A DNA stretch of 6,486 nucleotides from Acidimicrobiales bacterium (GTDB lineage: Bacteria > Actinomycetota > Acidimicrobiia > Acidimicrobiales > Poriferisodalaceae). The DNA lies in NCBI GenBank assembly GCA_030749275.1, contig JASMKJ010000606.1:1-6486 (forward strand), read 5' to 3'. Position 1 is the stretch's first letter. Each line of letters starts with the position of its first letter. The notes beneath the pieces are model-generated. The model was given only the letters and a program-made list of their open reading frames with translations, was not told the origin of the DNA and did not search any database. Shown in pieces: positions 1-4,651 of the stretch. A program made the translations under genes and the position numbers.

Positions 1-1347
1 CAACTGGCCGGGCTCAGTAGCGTCGTTTCTGACAATCTCACTCCGGCAGTACTTCATGAGTAGATCATCAAGAACGTAACGGCCGTCTGTTGGGTCTAGC
101 AAGTAGGCCGCTATGGCTGTATCTGTTCGAAGCCCCTCTGACAGTAGACCTAGTTTGCGAAAACCCCGCGTTAGTTCCTTTGCGTTGTGCGTATCGAAGC
201 CAATACCCTCCGACCCCAGGACGCTTTCTAGAGTCGATTGCACATCAGGGTCCTCAAGGTGGTGTCGTTCGAGTATTAGAACTTCAGCCGTGTCTGGACT
301 GTGTGCTACCGAGAGCGCCAGTAGAGAACCGTCGACGTCGGCTAGCCAACCCAGAGAAAGCGGCTGCTTATTTGCCACTAGTGGCGTTAGTAGTTCAACG
401 CACTCAGACACCGAATCCAGAGTCGTTACTTCTGCTTCCAACACACTCTCTTGTGAACCCATCGATGGAAGTTCGTCAACTAACAGTTCTCTGAGGCGCT
501 CATACAGAGAATTGAATTCCAACTGATCAAAGAGCTGCTGAACCTCGACCGCGTTAACGGTGCCCCACCTAACAGCTGCCACGTCGAGATCTACGGGGGC
601 ATCGGTACGAAGGACCATGGCATCTACATTTCGTCTTGCCCGTTCTTCAAATTCAATCAAGTTCTGCCTGAGCTTGGGAGTCTGATCGTCGGCATGTTCA
701 AAAATTCCGTCTAGACCTCCGTAGGCATTGATCAGTTTTGCTGCGGTTTTCTCTCCTACTCCCGGAATGCCGGGGAGATTGTCGGAAGGGTCACCTCGGA
801 GAGCCGCGTACTGGGGGTACAACTGTGGAGTGACCCCAGTTCTTTCCACAATGCCCTCTTCGTCGTAAAGCGCGTAATCACTCACCCCTCTCTTGTTGTA
901 GAGGACCTTGATGAGGGGGTCCTTAACCATTTGGTAGATGTCGCGATCTCCGGTGACAATGATTGCCTCGTCACCATTTTCAGCGACTTGAGTGGCCATT
1001 GTTGCCAAGACGTCATCGGCTTCGAAACCTACGAGGTCGACCGATGGCACTTTCAAGGTGTCTAACACCGCTCGAACTATCTCAAATTGCTGGATCAGAA
1101 GATCTGGTGTTGGCTCGCGTTGGGCCTTGTATTCAGGCAACATTTCGTGACGAAAAGTCGGTTCGGGGCGATCAAACGCGACGATGATTCCGTCAGGCTC
1201 TTGGTCCTTGATCAGGTTCAATAACATCGATGTGAAACCAAAGACAGCGTTCGTCACCTGTCCCGACAGGGTCGTCATATCAGTTGGCAGGGCAAAGAAA
1301 GCTCTGTAAGTCAGCGAATTGCCGTCAAGTAAGAGAAGTTTGGCCAC
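1..1347 (-). CDS. polA: DNA polymerase I, N-terminal part (5'-3' exonuclease domain plus degenerate 3'-5' exonuclease domain), cut by the window edge
   Basis: Pol I fills gaps and removes RNA primers in replication and repair. 449 codons are visible; the polymerase domain lies beyond the left edge. Residues 1-290 form the 5'-3' exonuclease (FEN-like) domain. Its acidic metal ligands are visible: D8 in LLLLDGNS, D59 in AFDRPEPTFR, E109/D111/D112 in EADDVL, D134/D136 in VTGDRDIYQM, D186/D189 in RGDPSDNLPG. A helix-hairpin-helix (LPGIPGVGEKTAAKL, about 191-205) binds DNA. Residues from about 305 match the position of the 3'-5' exonuclease domain, but the first DxE motif is not recognisable (LGWLADVDG), so proofreading is probably lost, as in other actinobacterial Pol I. 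The GTG start at 1347 gives the usual MAKLLLLDGNS beginning; no ATG lies nearby in frame. It follows the ANTAR regulator on the same strand after 69 bp. Family assignment is very secure. Confidence 0.97.
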   Translation of the reverse strand, partial: MAKLLLLDGNSLTYRAFFALPTDMTTLSGQVTNAVFGFTSMLLNLIKDQEPDGIIVAFDRPEPTFRHEMLPEYKAQREPTPDLLIQQFEIVRAVLDTLKVPSVDLVGFEADDVLATMATQVAENGDEAIIVTGDRDIYQMVKDPLIKVLYNKRGVSDYALYDEEGIVERTGVTPQLYPQYAALRGDPSDNLPGIPGVGEKTAAKLINAYGGLDGIFEHADDQTPKLRQNLIEFEERARRNVDAMVLRTDAPVDLDVAAVRWGTVNAVEVQQLFDQLEFNSLYERLRELLVDELPSMGSQESVLEAEVTTLDSVSECVELLTPLVANKQPLSLGWLADVDGSLLALSVAHSPDTAEVLILERHHLEDPDVQSTLESVLGSEGIGFDTHNAKELTRGFRKLGLLSEGLRTDTAIAAYLLDPTDGRYVLDDLLMKYCRSEIVRNDATEPGQL

Positions 1348-1368
1348 GATGGAAACCCTAGAGCCCCG

Positions 1369-1382
1369 CCGCCGTTCGGCGG
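1369..1382 (-). promoter_or_regulatory. GC-rich hairpin in the pdtaR-polA gap
   Basis: CCGCCG and CGGCGG flank a 2-base TT spacer (6-bp perfect inverted repeat, folding in practice with a 4-base loop). It lies between the regulator stop and the polA GTG. No T-run follows it on the minus strand, so a standard intrinsic terminator is not supported. It could be a weak terminator/attenuator or a stabilising structure in the polA leader. The structure is seen; its role is a guess. Confidence 0.35.
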
Positions 1383-1386
1383 ATGA

Positions 1387-1415
1387 TCTATACCCTTAGG
1401 GAGCAGTTTCGTCGA
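1387..1415 (-). promoter_or_regulatory. Candidate sigma-70-type promoter for polA
   Basis: On the minus strand, TCGACG (1415-1410, 4/6 to TTGACA) and TATAGA (1392-1387, 4/6 to TATAAT) are separated by exactly 17 bp. The element begins right after the TAG stop of the ANTAR regulator, and would place the transcription start roughly 30-35 bases before the polA GTG. Spacing and placement are good and the match is moderate, so this is tentative. polA could also be read from further upstream. Confidence 0.35.
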
Positions 1416-1416
1416 T

Positions 1417-1992
1417 CTAAGGGCGTAGATCGCCTCCGATGACCCGAGTGGCGACAGCGAGCATCGTTGATCGTTCCGCCATTGCGGTCTTTTGAATGAA
1501 CCCGAAAGCGTCGCTTTCAGAGAGAGCTTGCTCATCCATAAGGATTCCTTTGGCTCTATCCACGGCTTTTCGAACTTCTAGTTGCTCTTCTAACTCGCGC
1601 ACTGTTGCATCCAGTTGCCGCATTTCTTCAAATCGCCCAAGTGCAACTTCGATGGCGGAAACAAGTTCTTCTCTTTGAAATGGCTTGACCAGATAAGAGA
1701 GCACCCCTGCATCCCTGGCTTCCTCAATGAGATGTCGTTGGCTGAAAGCTGTCAGGATCACTACCGCAGCTTTACGTTCCACTGACACCTCTCTAGCGGC
1801 CGATAAGCCGTCCATTCCCGGCATCTTGATGTCGAAGATGCACAGATCCGGGGAGTGTTCTTGTACCAAAGCAACAGCTTCATCACCGCGTCCGGTTTCC
1901 GCAACAACGGCATAACCTTCTTCTTCGAGCATTTCGCGAAGATCCAACCGAATAATGGCTTCGTCTTCTGCGATTACGACGCGTTTTTGCAA
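1417..1992 (-). CDS. pdtaR: Response regulator with C-terminal ANTAR RNA-binding domain (PdtaR/Rv1626-like antiterminator)
   Basis: 191 residues. The receiver domain (1-120) has the acidic pocket E9/D10, phospho-acceptor D54 (CIFDIKMPGMDG), T81 (ILTAF) and K103 (LVKPF), a complete active site. A coiled linker (about 121-140) leads into an ANTAR three-helix domain (about 140-188) with the signature AVDRAKGILM followed by a hydrophobic helix (DAFGFIQKTAM). In this family a sensor kinase phosphorylates the receiver, the protein dimerises, and ANTAR binds paired RNA hairpins to change transcription termination or translation. No kinase gene is in the window, so its partner must lie elsewhere. The start is TTG, chosen because GAGGA lies 5 bases upstream and because the protein then begins at the expected first beta-strand (KRVVIAEDE); no suitable ATG exists. 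Placement just before polA resembles M. tuberculosis Rv1626-Rv1629. Its 89-bp leader holds candidate RNA structures. Confidence 0.93.
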   Translation of the reverse strand: MQKRVVIAEDEAIIRLDLREMLEEEGYAVVAETGRGDEAVALVQEHSPDLCIFDIKMPGMDGLSAAREVSVERKAAVVILTAFSQRHLIEEARDAGVLSYLVKPFQREELVSAIEVALGRFEEMRQLDATVRELEEQLEVRKAVDRAKGILMDEQALSESDAFGFIQKTAMAERSTMLAVATRVIGGDLRP

Positions 1993-1997
1993 CTGGT

Positions 1998-2002
1998 TCC
2001 TC
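1998..2002 (-). promoter_or_regulatory. Ribosome binding site that decides the TTG start of the ANTAR regulator
   Basis: GAGGA on the minus strand, 5 bases before TTG at 1992-1990. It is the only good Shine-Dalgarno sequence near the start. It can pair with CCUC at 2013-2010 (stem of 4 bp, 7-base loop), so translation may depend on local RNA folding. Confidence 0.6.
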
Positions 2003-2028
2003 TTGTTTGGAGGCTGCTGCCCCTAGAC

Positions 2029-2077
2029 GTGCAGTTAGTTACACTAGCCAATTGAGTCGCCCTACTTCGCTGAGGGC
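2029..2077 (-). promoter_or_regulatory. Candidate dual-hairpin leader RNA upstream of the ANTAR regulator
   Basis: Hand folding of the minus-strand RNA. Hairpin A (2077-2059) is GCCCUC - AGCGAA - G(U)AGGGC: six pairs with one bulged U (2064) and a hexaloop whose first base is A and fourth is G. Hairpin B (2044-2029) is GUGUA - ACUAAC - UGCAC: five pairs including one U-G wobble and a hexaloop with A first but A fourth. The linker is 14 bases. Known ANTAR targets are tandem hairpins with hexaloops carrying A1 and G4, so A fits and B fits only partly. This could be an autoregulatory site. Alternatively A is just a hairpin after the upstream gene. The stems are short, so chance is a real possibility. 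Confidence 0.3.
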
Positions 2078-2081
2078 ATCT

Positions 2082-2408
2082 TCAATTTAATTCTCTGCCT
2101 ATTCGATCAAGTAGCGAGTCTTGTCGGCCTTCCAACTGATCCAGTCGAGCTACAAGTTGATCACGTTGTTTGCCGATCGCCAAAGCGTGCTGGGCGGCGC
2201 GCTGGTGAGTTCTCTCCGATATGGGTGTTTCGGAGACAAGAGCATGGATTCTCGCTGTTTCGGCCTCATCCTTGAAGTGGGCGAGTTGCTCTTCGAGCAC
2301 GCCGAGTTCAGCTTGCGTATGAGCGATTTGTTCGCTATTTCGGCGAAGTTGCCGTTCCACGGTCTTGATTGGCATGGGGTCAAAAAACCTAGCCAAAAAT
2401 GACCGCAT
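2082..2408 (-). CDS. Small helical / coiled-coil protein of unknown function
   Basis: 108 residues that I do not recognise as a named family. From about residue 14 to the end the sequence is strongly helical and rich in E, Q, R, K, A and L, with heptad-like spacing. It suggests two long helices (about 14-60 and 64-106) joined near SETPIS, i.e. an antiparallel helical hairpin or dimeric coiled coil. No cysteines, signal peptide or membrane segment are seen; the first 12 residues (RSFLARFFDP) are hydrophobic and basic and could be amphipathic. It starts 16 bp after the methyltransferase stop, so it is probably co-transcribed with that gene, and it precedes the ANTAR regulator by 89 bp. ATG 2408 has AGG close upstream (GTAGGAA), which is a short spacing; an alternative is the ATG at residue 12. 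The codon-level coding appearance and tight packing support a real gene, but function cannot be given. Confidence 0.75.
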   Translation of the reverse strand: MRSFLARFFDPMPIKTVERQLRRNSEQIAHTQAELGVLEEQLAHFKDEAETARIHALVSETPISERTHQRAAQHALAIGKQRDQLVARLDQLEGRQDSLLDRIGRELN

Positions 2409-2424
2409 TTCCTACTCGCCTTGC

Positions 2425-3420
2425 CTAGGGCTTCCGGCCGACGCAGCGAGCAAGCGTGCCCGCGACAAACTCTGTGACTTCCACATCAACAAATCCAGCC
2501 GACTGAAAATACCCCTCGCATTCACTTCGCGTGTGGGCACGTCCCTCACTCCCGCACACGAGTTCGTTCATTCCCCACATCGCAGCATCAACTGGCCCTT
2601 TTCGGTCGTCATCTAACATTTCGCCGATGAGATGCATCTCCCCACCCGATTCCAGGGCTCGAAACGCCCGTTCCACAACACCGCCGATCACTTCGCTGTC
2701 ATAAATTGGCAAATTACTAGCCATGACAACGACATCTACTGGGGAAGGAAACTCTCCTTCAGTGAAATCCGCGCCGATCGTTGCCACTCGGTCCCCTACG
2801 CCAGCATCAGCGATGTATTCCTCTGTGGCGACCACGACCGGTGGCAGGTCTAGGACCGTGGCTTTGAGGGAGCTGAATGCTTCAACAGCTGTGATGCTGT
2901 AGGCCCCTGAACCGCCACCGAGGTCCAGTAGGTGCCGTCGGCCAGACAGGTCAACTGTGCGAACAAAGCGCCGTGCTGCGCCGAACCCGATACTGGCCGT
3001 TGCTTGATGATATTTGCGCGCAGACTCAACCGTAAGTTCTTCATACATCCCAAGCTTGGTCGAGTCCGCCTCCTGCATCTTTTCAGTGATTTGGAACCAT
3101 CCGGGGACGTCAGGGCGCGTAAACATCATCCAAGGTCCCGCATACCTCTCTTTTCCTTCGACAAGATATGCCTCGACATCAGGTGCATTGCACAGCTCTT
3201 CCCCTTCCCAGTCGAGAAGTTCCAGGCTTAGCGAACACGAAACCAATCGATCGATGTCGACATGGCGCAACCCGGTCGCGTTGCTAAGCGCGGCTTCTGT
3301 TCTGCAGCCGTTACTGACATGCGTGAACAGACTCACATCCAACGCCGCGTACAGAACCGCTGAGGCCGTGTAGGCCCTCGCCATCTCTTGTAGCCGCGTA
3401 GTGTCTATTCGATTGGCCAT
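2425..3420 (-). CDS. SAM-dependent methyltransferase of the O-methyltransferase family 2 (Methyltransf_2) type
   Basis: 331 residues. The N-terminal part (about 1-100) resembles the winged-helix dimerisation domain of this family (YTASAVLYAALDVSLF, then an LSNATGLRHVDIDRLV helix-turn-helix). The C-terminal Rossmann-fold domain has SAM motif I LLDLGGGSG (164-172), the acidic residue after strand 2 (D191 in VLDLPPV) and D218-F219. Relatives methylate hydroxyls of small molecules such as carotenoids or polyketides. The usual catalytic histidine of the HDW(S/P)D motif appears to be absent: the aligned stretch is NLPIYDSE (236-243), with proline where histidine is expected. The substrate, and even O-methylation, are therefore uncertain. 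ATG 3420 is preferred over an in-frame upstream start at 3462 because AGGTGA sits 7 bases before it; the longer form would overlap the SDR gene by 35 bp. It lies 7 bp after the SDR, so the two are probably translationally linked. Confidence 0.88.
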   Translation of the reverse strand: MANRIDTTRLQEMARAYTASAVLYAALDVSLFTHVSNGCRTEAALSNATGLRHVDIDRLVSCSLSLELLDWEGEELCNAPDVEAYLVEGKERYAGPWMMFTRPDVPGWFQITEKMQEADSTKLGMYEELTVESARKYHQATASIGFGAARRFVRTVDLSGRRHLLDLGGGSGAYSITAVEAFSSLKATVLDLPPVVVATEEYIADAGVGDRVATIGADFTEGEFPSPVDVVVMASNLPIYDSEVIGGVVERAFRALESGGEMHLIGEMLDDDRKGPVDAAMWGMNELVCGSEGRAHTRSECEGYFQSAGFVDVEVTEFVAGTLARCVGRKP

Positions 3421-3427
3421 GTCACGA

Positions 3428-3433
3428 TCACCT
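3428..3433 (-). promoter_or_regulatory. Ribosome binding site embedded in the end of the SDR gene
   Basis: AGGTGA is made of the last SDR codon (AGG) and its TGA stop, and lies 7 bases before ATG 3420 of the methyltransferase. This fixes the shorter methyltransferase start and suggests coupled translation of the two genes. Confidence 0.7.
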
Positions 3434-4312
3434 ACTTGTTGGAGAATTTGACGAGTCGTCAATCCGGAAATAGTCAGGTTTTCCTAGCGCCCAGTATTCC
3501 CCCCATATTTGTTCGCCTCCAGCCACGTGAAACACTTCACCGGTGATGAACGAGGCGGTTGCGGGGGAACCAAGAAAGGCAACTGCCTGAGCTACGTCTT
3601 GCACATCACCGAGGCGACGTTGCGGGTTGTGGTCAAATGACGGTCGCGCTGCATCGGGATAATTAACTAAACCCGGGCTTCGGACGACTCCTACTGCAAC
3701 AGTGTTAATTCGGATGTCGTGGGGTGCCCACTCCACGCTTAGCGACGCGGCTAGACCTGCCGCTCCTGCTCTGGCTGCAGCGGTGTGAGGTATGCCAACT
3801 GATGCCCGTCCGGTTATCGTGCCGATATTGACTATCGATCCGCCTCGGTGCTTTTCGATCCATGTTCGAGCCGCCGCCTGCATAACGAACCAAGTCCCAT
3901 AAAGATTTGTTTCCAGGACGGCCGCCCAGCCTTTTGGTGAGATGTCGTTCGCTGGGGCAGCAAATTGACCGCCTGCGTTGTTTACAACTAGGTCCAAATT
4001 CCCACATACACTCCAAATTTCACTGATTAGCCCGGAGACCTCCTCGGGTTCACGTACGTTGGCCGGGATGGTCAAGATCTCGACATCCTGGCGTGCAAAT
4101 GAATCGCTGAGTTCTTGTAATTTTCCTTCATCGCGACCACAAGTAACGACCCGGGCTCCGAGTCGGCTCAAGAGCATGCATATGGCACGACCAATTCCTC
4201 CAGCTCCCCCCGTCACTAGCGCTACCTGCCCCTCATAAAGATCGTCACGGAAGCCGTGAGCAAGCGACACCAAATCGTCGTCTTCCCACGACGAATAAGG
4301 GTCTGAAGTCAT
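3428..4312 (-). CDS. Short-chain dehydrogenase/reductase, trans-2-enoyl-CoA reductase (PECR)-like, non-canonical active site
   Basis: 294 residues, a classical-length SDR with an extra N-terminal stretch of about 28 residues. Seen: nucleotide-binding TGGAGGIG (34-41), NNAG (111-114), the helix-4 N (ETNLYGTW, N136), VNIGT (161-165), and C-terminal [14 protein letters not shown]60-R61-style CGRDE after strand 2 suggests NADPH preference. The usual YxxxK is replaced by T177-AAA-R181, preceded by H176. From memory, mammalian peroxisomal trans-2-enoyl-CoA reductase has SxxxR at this place with a similar local sequence (HSGAARAGV), and the following [16 protein letters not shown] segment also resembles it. 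I therefore infer an enoyl-thioester or related reductase rather than an alcohol dehydrogenase, but not its substrate. ATG 4312 has a weak AGG upstream. It follows tRNA-Leu after 60 bp with no terminator seen, and precedes a methyltransferase by 7 bp. SDR class is secure; the specific role is moderate. Confidence 0.9.
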   Translation of the reverse strand: MTSDPYSSWEDDDLVSLAHGFRDDLYEGQVALVTGGAGGIGRAICMLLSRLGARVVTCGRDEGKLQELSDSFARQDVEILTIPANVREPEEVSGLISEIWSVCGNLDLVVNNAGGQFAAPANDISPKGWAAVLETNLYGTWFVMQAAARTWIEKHRGGSIVNIGTITGRASVGIPHTAAARAGAAGLAASLSVEWAPHDIRINTVAVGVVRSPGLVNYPDAARPSFDHNPQRRLGDVQDVAQAVAFLGSPATASFITGEVFHVAGGEQIWGEYWALGKPDYFRIDDSSNSPTSR

Positions 4313-4372
4313 AAATACAACCTAGAGCCAAACAGTCAACGAATGCGCTACATGAAACAACTGTGGGGTTTG

Positions 4373-4455
4373 TGCCCGGAGCGGGATTTGAACCCGCACG
4401 CCCGTGAGGGCAAAGGATTTTGAATCCTCCGTGTCTGCCATTCCACCACCCGGGC
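4373..4455 (-). tRNA. tRNA-Leu (anticodon CAA)
   Basis: 83 bases. Acceptor GCCCGGG pairs with TCCGGGC (one G-T), discriminator A. Anticodon arm GAGGA-TTCAAAA-TCCTT gives anticodon CAA (4422-4420), reading UUG. The long class-II variable arm (GCCC-TCAC-GGGC) and T arm GCGGG-TTCAAAT-CCCGC confirm leucine identity. The 3' CCA is not encoded. No terminator follows, so readthrough into the SDR gene is possible. Confidence 0.97.
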
Positions 4456-4466
4456 GGCAAACGCCG

Positions 4467-4496
4467 AGGTTAGCGGCCCTAAAGGGACCTTCCCAA
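4467..4496 (-). promoter_or_regulatory. Tentative promoter for tRNA-Leu
   Basis: On the minus strand TTGGGA (4496-4491, 4/6 to TTGACA) and TAACCT (4472-4467, a TAnnnT type -10, only 3/6) are 18 bp apart, with a GC-rich stretch after the -10. The start would be a few bases before the tRNA 5' end. Placement is good and the match is weak. Confidence 0.25.
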
Positions 4497-4574
4497 GCGT
4501 TCTTCATGCAGATTGGCTTGATTTCCCCCACAACATCCTTGTTTCCCGTACTCTCTTCTACAGCCGTGGTCGGC

Positions 4575-4600
4575 AGGTTTCGCGTGGCCATGTGAAACCT
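4575..4600. promoter_or_regulatory. 26-bp near-perfect palindrome upstream of fabD, candidate operator
   Basis: The left arm is AGGTTTCGCGTGG; the right arm, read on the other strand, is AGGTTTCACATGG. 11 of 13 positions match, with no spacer and a TGGCCA core. The outer 7 bp (AGGTTTC / GAAACCT) are perfect. It lies 51 bases before the fabD GTG in the 196-bp region between fabD and the divergent tRNA-Leu gene. Size and symmetry suit a dimeric repressor such as a TetR-family protein; fab operons are commonly controlled this way, but no regulator is in the window. As RNA the two mismatches become G-U pairs, so an RNA hairpin is also possible. I could not identify a convincing fabD promoter beside it. 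Confidence 0.55.
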
Positions 4601-4640
4601 TTCGGGCCAAAGTGCGGTCCAACCCATAAGGTGACTGCAT

Positions 4641-4647
4641 AGGGAGG
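4641..4647 (+). promoter_or_regulatory. Ribosome binding site that decides the GTG start of fabD
   Basis: AGGGAGG, very close to the anti-Shine-Dalgarno complement, ends 4 bases before GTG 4652. An ATG at 4650 is in another frame and not part of the protein. Translation from the GTG gives the expected LAFTFPGQGSQ beginning of FabD. Confidence 0.75.
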
Positions 4648-4651
4648 CCAT

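Noticed and set aside
90..526. Two overlapping open frames on the plus strand
   Set aside because: They are antisense to polA, whose protein sequence is unmistakable; their translations look like no protein family.
1226..1240. ATGTGAAACC, sharing ten bases with the right arm of the fabD palindrome
   Set aside because: It lies inside the polA coding region with no opposite arm, so it is a chance match.
3421..3462. Longer methyltransferase form starting at 3462
   Set aside because: It would overlap the SDR gene by 35 bp, whereas ATG 3420 has a well-spaced AGGTGA and gives a typical family N-terminus.
4312..4339. TTGACT and TATTTA 16 bp apart before the SDR gene, promoter-like
   Set aside because: The -10 element touches the ATG, so the transcript would begin inside the coding region; it could only serve a shorter, leaderless protein, for which there is no support.
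4475..4489. CCCTAAAGGG short palindrome upstream of tRNA-Leu
   Set aside because: Only a 4-bp stem with a 2-base loop; common by chance and without further symmetry.
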